From contig DAOTVC010000109.1 of NCBI GenBank assembly GCA_034437215.1, forward strand, positions 1-20,247: DNA of 20,247 bases, read 5' to 3'. The DNA is from DAOTVC01 sp034437215 (GTDB taxonomy: Bacteria; Chloroflexota; Anaerolineae; B4-G1; SLSP01). Under the pieces are notes generated by a model that was not told the origin of the DNA, searched no databases, and saw only the letters and a program-made list of their open reading frames with translations. The position numbers and the translations under genes are program-made. Positions 1 through 6,811 of the stretch are shown here, piece after piece (the first letter of the stretch is position 1; each line of letters opens with the position of its first letter).

Positions 1-2
1 CC

Positions 3-742
3 GCCGGCACGTTGACCGCCACGGTGGAAACCCTGCCCGCCCACGGCGACCTGGCCCTCGAACTTGACGGCGCCTTCGTCTACACCCCCACGTCAGGCTA
101 CACCGGAACCGTCACCTTCACCTACCTCGCGGGCGCCAGGACGTTGACCGACACCGCCACCGTCACCCTCACCGTCGAGCCCCATTTCGCCCCGGTGGCG
201 ACGGACGACGCCTACACCACCGACCAGCTCACCCCGCTGACCGTCCCCGCGCCCGGCGTGCTGGACAACGACAATGACGCCAACGGCGACCCGCTCACCG
301 CTACCCTCCTGACCGCCCCCGCCCACGGCGCCCTCGCGTTGGAGCTCGACGGCTCCTTCGTCTACACGCCCGCCCTCGGCTTCCCCGGCGAGTACACCTT
401 CACGTACGAGGCGAGCGACGGCCTGCTCACCGACACCGCCACCGTCACGCTCACCGTCGAAGCTAACCTCGCGCCCAGCGCCCAGGACGACGCCTACACG
501 ACCTACCAGAACACGCCGCTCACGGTCGCCGCGCCCGGCGTGCTGAGCAACGACAGCGACCCCCACGGGCACACGCTGACCGCAACGCTTCTCACGCCCC
601 CCATTCATGGTACAGTGGAGGTGCAGCTCGGCGGCTCCTTCACCTACACCCCCACGACCGACTACCTCGGGGAAGACGCCTTCACTTACACGGCGAGCGA
701 CGGCGTGCTCACCGACACCGCCACCGTCGCCCTCACCGTCGC
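3..742 (+). repeat. Tandem cadherin-like coding repeats, 94-residue period
   Basis: Each unit has APxAxDDAYTT near its start, PGVLxND, then GSFxYTP and DTATVxLTV near its end. The DDAY codons begin at 204 and 486, giving a period of 282 nt (94 residues). The first visible unit is cut by the window edge. Such VCBS/Bacterial-Ig-like units usually act as rigid stalks in secreted proteins. Confidence 0.85.
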
Positions 743-3700
743 CCCGCCCCCCTGCCAGGTGGAGACCACCGGCGACGGCGTGACCGACTACACCAGCTTG
801 GACGCCGGCGCGGTGCAGCAAGCCGTCGACGACGCCGCCCCCGGTGACCTCATCCGCATCGCGGGCACCTGCGCCGGCGTGCTGAACCGCCACACCTGGT
901 ACTCCCAGACCGTCTACATCAGCCAGAGCCTGACTCTGCAGGGCGGCTACTCGCCGGACGACTGGTCGTTGGATCCCGACCCCGAGGCCCATCCCACCAC
1001 CCTCGACGCCCAGCGCCTGGGGCGCGTGGTCTACATCTCCGGCACGGTGACCGTCACCCTCGACGGTCTGGTCATGACCCGGGGCCTGGCCCCGGACGAC
1101 TACGGCGGCGGGATCTACAGCAGGGGCACGCTGACGGTCAACGATAGCACTCTCAGCGACAACGAGAGCGGCGTCGGCGGCGCCATCTACCTTAGACACG
1201 GCGCCCTGGTCGTCGCCGGCAGCACCCTCTCCGATAACTGGGCCTACGAGGGCGGCGGCATCTACGTTGAGCAAACGCCCCTCTCGATCTCCGAAAGCGC
1301 CTTCTACACCAACACCGCGGAATACGGTCACGGCGGCGGCATCTACGGCACGGGCAGTCCCATGACGCTCACGACGGTACTCATGCACGGTAACGAGGGC
1401 CTCGATCGGAGCTCGCGTGGCGGCGGAGTGTACATCGCAAGCGGGACGCTCTCGGTGACCGGCAGCACCTTCCGGCAGAACTACGCCGAGTACCAGGGAG
1501 GGGGCATCTACGGCAGCGTCACCCCTATGACGGTGACCCACAGCTCCTTCTACACCAACACGGCTTATACGTCGGGAGGTGGAATCCTGGCCTCCGGCGG
1601 CTCCCTCGCTCTTGATGACGTCCTCTTCAGCGGCAACGTGGCGGTCGCAGAATCGTCCGGCGGGGGGCTGTTCACCAGCGAAGCCCCCCTTGAGGTACAC
1701 AACTCGACCTTCCGCCGCAACAGCGCCGAGTACGAGGGAGGCGCCATCTACACCCGAGACAGCGACGCCGCCGTTGCCCATACCACCTTCTACAGCAACA
1801 GCGCCACCACCGGCGGGGGGGTGCACGTCATCATCGGAACGCTCGACGTGACTCAGAGCACCTTCCGGGAGAACGGAGTCGCGTCCAATGGCGGCGGGCT
1901 CTACGCGAACAGCGCCGTCGTGACCGTCACCCATAGCAATTTCTACAGCAACACGGCCGGGTTGGCCGGCGGCGGCATTTTCAAAACCGAAGGGACGTTC
2001 ACGTTGATGCACAGCCTGCTACAGGGAAACTCGGCTAGAAGGGGCGGCGGCGTCTTCAACCCTTTGAGCAACGCCACGTTGACCGGCGTGACCTTCCGCC
2101 AGAATCAGGCCGACGAGGGCGGCGGCATCTGCAACTATGGGAACCTCACCCTGACCCATAGCCTGCTCAGCGGCAACACCGCCACAAACACCGGGGGCGG
2201 GATATACAATGGGTTGGGCAACGCTGTGCTGACCGCGGTCACCTTCGACGGCAACACAGCTAGCAACGGCGCCGGGATGTACAACTTCGGTACGTCCGGC
2301 ACGAGCAACCCCACCCTGACCGACGTCGTCTTCGACGCGAATGAGGCTTCCTTCCGCGCCGGCGGCCTCTACAACCACGGCAACAACGGCACCAGCAGCC
2401 CCACGCTGATCGACGTTACTTTTAACAACAACACGGCCGGGGCGGCCGGCGGCGCCATCTACAACGATGGCAGCTACGGCGACAGCAGCCCCACCCTGAC
2501 CCGCGTCACCTTCACGGGTAACTCGGTCAACGACGTGGGCGGCGCGATGTACAACGGGGGCTACAGTGGCCGCAGCGCCCCTCAGATGACCGACGTAATC
2601 TTCCGCAACAACTCGTCCAACAATATGGGGGGAGCGATCTATTTTGACGACGGCGATCTCAGCGCCACGATCGTCAATGGCCTCTTCGACTCCAACACCT
2701 CCGACCACGTCGGCTACAATTACGGGGGCGTGGGCACCCACCCGAGTTTCACCAACTGCACCTTTTCAGGCGCGACTGCCCAGGCGGTGCGCATCTACTT
2801 CACCAACGCCGGGCAGACCCCCATCGCCTTCACTAACAGCATCTTCTGGGACAACGGCGGCGACCTCACCAACAACGACGCGGCGATCACCGTGACCCAC
2901 TCCATCGTCGAGGAGCCTGCCTACGCCTCCGGCGCGGGCAACCTCCACGCCGACCCCCTCTTCATCGACGCGCCACACGGTGACCTCCGCCTGCGCTACG
3001 GCTCCCCCGCCATCGACGCGGGCGATGACGGCGCCCTGCCCGCCGGCGTCACCACCGACCTGGATGGCCTCCCGCGCCTCTCCGGCACCCACATCGACAT
3101 GGGGGCCTACGAGTTCCAGCAGGATGTCCTGGCGCTCGCCAAGTTCGTCACCCCCACGACGATCACCCTCCACGATACCGTCACCTACACCCTCGTCCTC
3201 CACAACATGCGCGCGGCAGACGAAACGGCGGTGGTGCTGACCGACACCCTCCCCGCCGGCGTGGACTTCGGCGGCTGGATCAGCGCCCCTGCGGGCACCC
3301 AGCAGGCCGGCAACACCCTCACCTGGACGGGCGCCCTCTCCAGCGCCGCGCAGCTCACCTTCGTCTTCACCGCCACCCACACCGGCGACCCCGGCGATGT
3401 CCTCACCAACACCGCTCACTTCAGCGGCAGCCTCCAGCAGGGGAGCGCCTGGGCCACCTTCACCATCTCCAACCGGGCCCCCGTCCTGGATCCCATCGGG
3501 GAGCAGACTGTCGCCGAGGGCGAGACCCTCACCTTCACCGTCTCCGCCTCCGACCCCGACGGCACGACCCCTACCCTGGGCGCCGAACAGCTCCCCGCGG
3601 GCGCCACCTTCACCCCCACCACCGGGCTCTTCGCCTGGACCCCGGGCTTCGACGCAGCAGGTGTCTACACCGCCACCTTCTTCGCCACCGACGGCCTCCT

Positions 3701-4049
3701 CACCACCACCGCGACCGTCACCCTCACCGTCACCGACACCAACCGCGCCCCCGTCGCCGTCGCCGGCCCCGACCGGGAGGTCGCCCCCGGCAGCACGATC
3801 ACCCTCGACGGCGCGGGCAGCTACGATCCCGACGGCGAGCCCCTCACCTACCTCTGGACCCGGGCCGGCGACCCTGCCTTCACGTCGCCCCTCAGCGTGA
3901 CGACCTACACCCTTCCCGCCGGCAGCGGCGTCTTCACCTTCACCCTCACCGTCTCCGACACCCAGGGCCTCTCCGACAGCGATCTCCTCGTCGTCCGCAC
4001 CACCGAGCACTACGTCTACCTGCCCCTGGTCTGCCGCAGCCGCGACTGA
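3..4049 (+). CDS. Large secreted surface protein, beta-helix with cadherin-like/Ig/PKD modules (5' end outside window)
   Basis: The frame is open from the first complete codon at 3, in mid-domain, so the true start and signal peptide lie upstream; 1348 residues are visible. In order: the end of one and two full cadherin-like repeats (to about 745); a linker; a right-handed parallel beta-helix (about 780-3115) made of coils with GGGIY and STFxxN motifs, closing with DMGAYEFQ as in choice-of-anchor Q proteins; a DUF11-like module with LTDTLPAGV (about 3120-3460); a He_PIG-like Ig module (about 3475-3740); a PKD-like module (about 3742-3990); and the tail HYVYLPLVCRSRD. No LPXTG or final membrane helix is present. 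The role is inferred to be a cell-surface or secreted adhesin or carbohydrate-interacting protein; the substrate is unknown. Third-position C/G is extreme, which creates long antisense open frames. The domain architecture is secure, the function is not. Confidence 0.9.
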   Translation, partial: AGTLTATVETLPAHGDLALELDGAFVYTPTSGYTGTVTFTYLAGARTLTDTATVTLTVEPHFAPVATDDAYTTDQLTPLTVPAPGVLDNDNDANGDPLTATLLTAPAHGALALELDGSFVYTPALGFPGEYTFTYEASDGLLTDTATVTLTVEANLAPSAQDDAYTTYQNTPLTVAAPGVLSNDSDPHGHTLTATLLTPPIHGTVEVQLGGSFTYTPTTDYLGEDAFTYTASDGVLTDTATVALTVAPPPCQVETTGDGVTDYTSLDAGAVQQAVDDAAPGDLIRIAGTCAGVLNRHTWYSQTVYISQSLTLQGGYSPDDWSLDPDPEAHPTTLDAQRLGRVVYISGTVTVTLDGLVMTRGLAPDDYGGGIYSRGTLTVNDSTLSDNESGVGGAIYLRHGALVVAGSTLSDNWAYEGGGIYVEQTPLSISESAFYTNTAEYGHGGGIYGTGSPMTLTTVLMHGNEGLDRSSRGGGVYIASGTLSVTGSTFRQNYAEYQGGGIYGSVTPMTVTHSSFYTNTAYTSGGGILASGGSLALDDVLFSGNVAVAESSGGGLFTSEAPLEVHNSTFRRNSAEYEGGAIYTRDSDAAVAHTTFYSNSATTGGGVHVIIGTLDVTQSTFRENGVASNGGGLYANSAVVTVTHSNFYSNTAGLAGGGIFKTEGTFTLMHSLLQGNSARRGGGVFNPLSNATLTGVTFRQNQADEGGGICNYGNLTLTHSLLSGNTATNTGGGIYNGLGNAVLTAVTFDGNTASNGAGMYNFGTSGTSNPTLTDVVFDANEASFRAGGLYNHGNNGTSSPTLIDVTFNNNTAGAAGGAIYNDGSYGDSSPTLTRVTFTGNSVNDVGGAMYNGGYSGRSAPQMTDVIFRNNSSNNMGGAIYFDDGDLSATIVNGLFDSNTSDHVGYNYGGVGTHPSFTNCTFSGATAQAVRIYFTNAGQTPIAFTNSIFWDNGGDLTNNDAAITVTHSIVEEPAYASGAGNLHADPLFIDAPHGDLRLRYGSPAIDAGDDGALPAGVTTDLDGLPRLSGTHIDMGAYEFQQDVLALAKFVTPTTITLHDTVTYTLVLHNMRAADETAVVLTDTLPAGVDFGGWISAPAGTQQAGNTLTWTGALSSAAQLTFVFTATHTGDPGDVLTNTAHFSGSLQQGSAWATFTISNRAPVLDPIGEQTVAEGETLTFTVSASDPDGTTPTLGAEQLPAGATFTPTTGLFAWTPGFDAAGVYTATFFATDGLLTTTATVTLTVTDTNRAPVAVAGPDREVAPGSTITLDGAGSYDPDGEPLTYLWTRAGDPAFTSPLSVTTYTLPAGSGVFTFTLTVSDTQGLSDSDLLVVRTTEHYVYLPLVCRSRD
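1099..2680 (+). repeat. Beta-helix coil repeats (GGGIY / STFxxN)
   Basis: This run holds about a dozen or more coils centred on GG(G/A)(I/M)Y followed by an aliphatic strand and (S/T)xFxxN. The first part alternates short coils such as TFRQNYAEY and SxFYTNTA. From about 2270 the coils carry a longer GTSGTSNPTLTDV-type loop. Repetition at DNA level (ggcggcatctac and variants) makes copy-number change by slippage or recombination likely; that is inference. Confidence 0.8.
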
Positions 4050-4060
4050 CCGGCTCGCAC

Positions 4061-4093
4061 ACGGCGGCCCCCGAGAAACTCGGGGGCCGCCGT
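4061..4093 (+). terminator. Perfect 15-bp hairpin after the surface-protein gene
   Basis: ACGGCGGCCCCCGAG (4061-4075) and its exact reverse complement (4079-4093) enclose the loop AAA, 11 bp after the stop codon. The stem is almost entirely G/C. No U-run follows, so this is a non-canonical terminator or a 3'-end-protecting hairpin. Confidence 0.6.
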
Positions 4094-4154
4094 CTCGTGC
4101 CGGACCACGCTTCTAGTGCTTCTTAGAACGCCAAGTGATGTGCCCATTCACATG

Positions 4155-4345
4155 CCCCCATCCCCCTGCCCCCTTCCCCCGCAGCGCGACTTGGTCTGCC
4201 GCGTTTGACACTCCGTGCGGGGGAAGGGGGAACTTTAATCGTGCGGGGTTGCGCGGCGCTGTGCGCCGCGCAACCCTGCACTAAATAGATCTCCCCCTCC
4301 CCACGGCGCGTAGCGCCGAAGGGGAGGGGGCCAGGGGGAGGGGCT
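4155..4345. repeat. MITE-like repeat with nested inverted repeats
   Basis: The outer ends are C-rich and G-rich segments near 4155-4180 and 4321-4345 that are close to reverse complements. Inside are three further inverted repeats. CCCCCTTCCCCCGCA (4169-4183) pairs with 4216-4230 over 15 bp. 4241-4259 pairs with 4263-4281, 19 bp with one G.T and a 3-nt loop. 4293-4309 pairs with 4313-4330, with one small interruption. I found no coding sequence and no target duplication. The rest of 4094-4467 shows no gene. Confidence 0.55.
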
Positions 4346-4467
4346 ATTGAGATCTGCCGAGCTGCGACATAAGCAACAACTACCAGCGCTAGTACTGATG
4401 TGACTTGGAGTAAAGCAACAGAGTGATCAGCGACTGGAATGTGCAACGAAACAGGTGTGAGAAAACA

Positions 4468-4980
4468 CTAGGCCGAACCGGCGCTCCCCGAGGGGGCCTG
4501 CATCTCCCGGATGACGACGAGCAGCCAGAGGCCGGCGCCGATCATCAGGACCAGGTCGGCCAGGTTGAAGACGCCCGTGCGCACCGGCCCGATCCCCAGG
4601 TTGAGGAAGTCGGAGACCCGCCCCCCGCGCGTGATCCGGTCGATGAGATTGCCCAGTCCCCCCGCGACGATGAGAGAGCCGGCGACGATCTCCGTCCGCA
4701 GAAGGCCCGGCGCCGTCAAGAGATAGACGATCACGCCCACCAGCAGCAGGCCCGCGAAGACGGCGAAGATCAACGTGCGTGCCTGGGGCGGAAGCCCCGA
4801 CCCCAGACCCAGGAAGGCGCCGGTGTTTTCGGTGTACTTCAGACGGACGAGGTCGCCCCAGAGGGAGATGGGCGGGCGTGGCGCCAGGTAGGTGCGGGCG
4901 ACGGCCTTGGTGATCTGATCCAGGGCCACCGTCACGCCGGTGATCAGGCCGAAGAGAAGAAGACGCTCCCTCAGGGGCAT
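4468..4980 (-). CDS. lspA: Lipoprotein signal peptidase II
   Basis: This membrane aspartyl protease cleaves prolipoprotein signal peptides ahead of the lipidated cysteine. The 170-residue product has the usual family length and four predicted membrane segments (about 8-27, 68-90, 96-113, 137-158). Family motifs are visible: DQITK (21-25), ENTGAF (51-56), GGLGNLIDR (107-115), VSDF (122-125) and FNLAD (138-142). D114 and D142 are the expected catalytic pair. The ATG at 4980 is chosen because GAGGAG lies about 9 nt upstream. The frame continues to 5247, but that part translates a dispersed palindromic repeat. A promoter fits at 5071-5098. A likely substrate is the lipoprotein at 13690-14499. Function is very sure. 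Confidence 0.95.
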   Translation of the reverse strand: MPLRERLLLFGLITGVTVALDQITKAVARTYLAPRPPISLWGDLVRLKYTENTGAFLGLGSGLPPQARTLIFAVFAGLLLVGVIVYLLTAPGLLRTEIVAGSLIVAGGLGNLIDRITRGGRVSDFLNLGIGPVRTGVFNLADLVLMIGAGLWLLVVIREMQAPSGSAGSA

Positions 4981-5070
4981 GACGCTAGATCTCCTCTCCA
5001 TCGTGCAACAGTTTTGGGGTCCATCGGTCACAGCACCTCCCGCTCTATTTCCACCCAGTTGACGAACGTA

Positions 5071-5098
5071 AGTATAGAGCACCACCGCTCCTGTACAA
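5071..5098 (-). promoter_or_regulatory. Sigma-70-type promoter of lspA
   Basis: On the minus strand TTGTAC (5098-5093) is followed by a 16-nt spacer and TATACT (5076-5071). This would give a leader of about 85 nt before the lspA ATG. Confidence 0.55.
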
Positions 5099-5178
5099 GG
5101 AGAGAGAACCGTCACCTGCGAAAGCACCAGAGCGTACACATATGGATGTGACACAATACGATTTGTCCCTTCGATACC

Positions 5179-5305
5179 GTCGTCCCGAGCGCAGTCGAGG
5201 GACCTGGCGAAGAGCACGTAGTCGAGGGATCTCTCACGGTCATTCATGGTTTAAAACGAGGGGCAGAGAGATCCCTCGACTCCACTTCGTTCCGCTCGGG
5301 ATGAC
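5179..5305. repeat. Dispersed palindromic repeat (SLDCARDD-type)
   Basis: The left end reads CGTCCCGAGCGCAGTCGAGG (5181-5200) and the right end is its imperfect complement, with TCCCTCGACTCC then CGCTCGGGATGACG (5272-5305). An additional GTCGAGGGATCTCT sits at 5221-5234. Translated, it gives the spurious peptide RSLDCARDD. This sequence type is a familiar dispersed repeat in many bacterial genomes (recalled, not searched). No target duplication was found. Confidence 0.6.
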
Positions 5306-5374
5306 GTGCTTTGAATGGCGTCTTGATATGCGTACGCCCTGGCTAAAACACTGCTCGCCTTTGAACAAATGTTC

Positions 5375-5383
5375 TGGTATAAT
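5375..5383 (+). promoter_or_regulatory. Extended -10 promoter for the VOC-family gene
   Basis: TGGTATAAT is a perfect extended -10 element (TGnTATAAT) with no good -35 at the right distance. Transcription from here would run through the miniature element at 5397-5502 before reaching the gene at 5545. Confidence 0.55.
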
Positions 5384-5387
5384 AGAG

Positions 5388-5511
5388 ATACCCTTTGGGT
5401 GTGTTTCAATCCAGTTGTGAGCTATCCATGGCTGAAACGTGAAGCCCTCACGTTTTACGTTTCACGTTTCACGCCTCGGTTTAACTCAAGTGAAACACAC
5501 CCATACCCTTT
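5388..5511. mobile_element. Miniature inverted-repeat element, family 1 copy 1, with 9-bp target duplication
   Basis: The 106-bp element is 5397-5502. It begins GGGTGTGTTTCA and ends TGAAACACACCC, exact 12-bp terminal inverted repeats. It is flanked by the direct repeat ATACCCTTT (5388-5396 and 5503-5511), a perfect 9-bp target duplication. The interior holds an ACGTGAA-rich palindrome and no coding sequence. Reverse-complemented, it matches the copy at 5979-6070 along its whole length except for 14 extra bases in the palindrome. It needs a transposase in trans; none is in the window. Confidence 0.88.
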
Positions 5512-5544
5512 AAGCAGAACATTCATCACGAGAGGAGAACCATC

Positions 5545-5970
5545 ATGGAACCACGCATCTCGATCGTCACCCTAGGCGTTGCGGACTTCGAGCGCTCCTG
5601 GGCCTTCTACCGGGCGCTGGGCTTTGAGACCGACGCGGGGCCCGAGGGGCCCATCGCCTTCTTCAAGACCAACGGCACGGTTTTGGCGATCTACCCGCTG
5701 GCGGAGCTCGCCGCCGACGTCGACCCCACCCTCCCCGCCGAACGCAGCGGTTTCTCGGGCGTCACGCTGGCGCACAACGTCCGCTCCCGCGAGGCGGTCG
5801 ACCGCGTCCTGAGCGAGATCGAGGAGGCAGGCGGGCGCATCGTCAAGCCCGCGCAGGAGACCTTCTGGGGCGGCTACAGCGGCTACTTCGCCGACCCCGA
5901 CGGACACTACTGGGAGGTCGCCTTCGGCGAGGGCTGGCAGTTCGACGAGCAGGGCCACCTCGTAGTTTAG
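5545..5970 (+). CDS. VOC-family (glyoxalase/bleomycin-resistance-like) protein
   Basis: This 141-residue protein has the vicinal-oxygen-chelate fold. The N-terminal half starts ISIVTLGVADFERSWAFYRALGF (residues 5-27, quoted in part as the family D..rS..FY..LGF signature). The C-terminal half has YFADPDGHYWEVA (114-126), where E124 is the likely metal ligand. The ATG at 5545 follows AGAGGAG by about 8 nt. The gene is bracketed by two inverted copies of the same miniature element, the first in its leader and the second directly after its stop codon. Substrate is unknown; the family includes glyoxalases, dioxygenases and antibiotic-binding proteins. Residues resemble the uncharacterised glyoxalase-like branch, so no reaction is assigned. 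Confidence 0.88.
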   Translation: MEPRISIVTLGVADFERSWAFYRALGFETDAGPEGPIAFFKTNGTVLAIYPLAELAADVDPTLPAERSGFSGVTLAHNVRSREAVDRVLSEIEEAGGRIVKPAQETFWGGYSGYFADPDGHYWEVAFGEGWQFDEQGHLVV

Positions 5971-6079
5971 AATCAGTTGGGTGTGTCTCACTTGAGTTAG
6001 ACCGAGGCGTGAAACGTGAGGCCCTCACGTTTCAGCTACGGATAGCTCACAACTGGATTGAAACACACCCGAATCAGTT
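5970..6079. mobile_element. Miniature inverted-repeat element, family 1 copy 2, with 9-bp target duplication
   Basis: The 92-bp element is 5979-6070. Its ends are GGGTGTGTCTCA and TGAAACACACCC, 11 of 12 complementary. The flanks GAATCAGTT (5970-5978 and 6071-6079) are a perfect 9-bp duplication. Its centre is a near-perfect palindrome: TGAAACGTGAGG, one base, CCTCACGTTTCA (6010-6034). It lies in the opposite orientation to copy 1. The first duplicated base is the last base of the VOC stop codon, and the duplication contains the stop codon (TCA, 6074-6076) of the convergent minus-strand remnant. Confidence 0.88.
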
Positions 6080-6345
6080 GCTGATCACCGGTGCCTCGTG
6101 CAGGTAACGCTCGTCCTCCAGTTGTCCGACGATAAAGGAGGCCATGTCCTCCCGTGAGAGCCGGGGGCCCGTCCCCTGTCCCAGGTAGCCGGCGCGGATA
6201 TCGCCCGTGCCGGGGTCGCCGGTGAGCATCGGCACCCGGACCAGAGTCCAGTCGCGGTCGCTCTCCCGCACCCGCTCGGCCACGCGCCGCATGTCCTCGT
6301 AGACGTGGCGCGCCGTGAGCTTGAGCACCAGGCCGATGATCTCAC
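6074..6345 (-). pseudogene. 3' remnant of an NAD(P)H-binding (NmrA/SDR-like) protein gene
   Basis: Reading on the minus strand, about 85 residues resemble the C-terminal part of NAD(P)H-binding atypical short-chain dehydrogenase proteins: RHVYEDMRRVAERVRES, then DWTLVRVPMLT, GYLGQG, SREDMASFIVGQLED and a final VISN before TGA (6076-6074). The N-terminal Rossmann half with GxxGxxG is absent. Upstream of about 6345 the open frame is only the antisense of the next gene fragment. It therefore lacks the cofactor site and is called a pseudogene. The exact breakpoint, about 6335-6345, is uncertain. Confidence 0.7.
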
Positions 6346-6622
6346 CGGGGGGCGCGCGCTCGACTACTACGAGGTCGCCTCGATCTTCAGCGAGGTGCTG
6401 GACAGGGAGATTCGCTACACCGACCCCTCGCTCCTGCGCTTCTTGCGCGAGAGCGTCGCCCGGGGCACGCCCCTCATGTTTGCCCTGATCATGGCGGGGC
6501 TCTACACCTCGACCCGCTTTGGCATGGCGGATCGGGTGACGGACACGGTGGAGAGGTTGCTGGGGCGACCGCCCATCCCCTTCCGCCGTTACGTCCGGGA
6601 CTACGCCGGGGCCTGGCGGTGA
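6335..6622 (+). pseudogene. 3' remnant of a second NAD(P)H-binding (NmrA-type) protein gene
   Basis: The plus strand encodes about 95 residues typical of the C-terminal half of NmrA-family oxidoreductases: LTGGRALDYYEVASIFSEV, REIRYTDPSLLRFL, AGLYTSTRFGMADRVT and VERLLGRPPIPFRRYV, ending DYAGAW. The N-terminal Rossmann half is missing. The open frame back to 6305 is antisense to the neighbouring remnant. There is no Shine-Dalgarno sequence or start at the homology boundary. Two different NAD(P)-binding genes are thus joined head to head with both N-terminal halves lost. Confidence 0.7.
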
Positions 6623-6634
6623 GCCGGGCGCAGG

Positions 6635-6754
6635 ATGGCCTACTACCCTGATCTCTCGCCCTACACGTACTCCTCTCACGACACCGAGCCGACCGGGTCT
6701 GACCCTACCCTGATTTGCGACCGGTGCCTTTTCGGTATATCATCAACTATCTGA
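6635..6754 (+). pseudogene. Possible 5' fragment of a conserved gene (MAYYPDLSPYTY)
   Basis: A 39-codon frame begins MAYYPDLSPYTYSSHDTEP and then changes character before a stop at 6752. The opening resembles the N-terminus of a small uncharacterised family whose members begin with YYPDLSPYxY (recalled, not searched). No good Shine-Dalgarno sequence is present. If correct, this is a third degenerate fragment in 6074-6754. Confidence 0.35.
6715..6743 (+). promoter_or_regulatory. Candidate promoter of the alpha/beta hydrolase gene
   Basis: TTGCGA (6715-6720), a 17-nt spacer and TATCAT (6738-6743) lie about 70 nt before the ATG at 6812. The -35 matches the consensus at 4 of 6 positions and the -10 at 5 of 6. 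Confidence 0.4.
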
Positions 6755-6788
6755 CTGCGTGACCAAACGACTACACGACTATCTGACT
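6746..6788 (+). repeat. Short direct repeat ACTATCTGACT
   Basis: ACTATCTGACT occurs at 6746-6756 and 6778-6788, 32 bp apart, in the leader of the hydrolase gene. A GACTA-rich stretch lies between the copies. It may be an operator or simple sequence duplication; no regulator is evident. Confidence 0.4.
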
Positions 6789-6811
6789 ATCTTGAAGGAG
6801 GCAATAAAGCG

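Noticed and set aside
93..4010. Long minus-strand open frames (about 640 and 410 codons) opposite the surface-protein gene
   Set aside because: They are rich in Gly, Val, Ala, Arg and Asp with no domain, and arise from the extreme third-position C/G and repetitiveness of the plus-strand gene.
4061..4345. CRISPR-like array in the repeat-rich gap
   Set aside because: The repeats are inverted and nested, not regularly spaced direct repeats, and there are no spacers or cas genes.
4981..5247. N-terminal extension of lspA
   Set aside because: It translates promoter sequence and the SLDCARDD repeat. The ATG at 4980 has a good Shine-Dalgarno sequence and the expected protein length.
5388..6079. The VOC gene as a cassette moved by one composite transposition
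   Set aside because: Each flanking element has its own, different 9-bp target duplication, which points to two separate insertions.
6305..6679. Full-length readings of the overlapping plus (6305-6622) and minus (6074-6679) frames as genes
   Set aside because: Only the outer halves resemble proteins; each inner half is the antisense of the other fragment.
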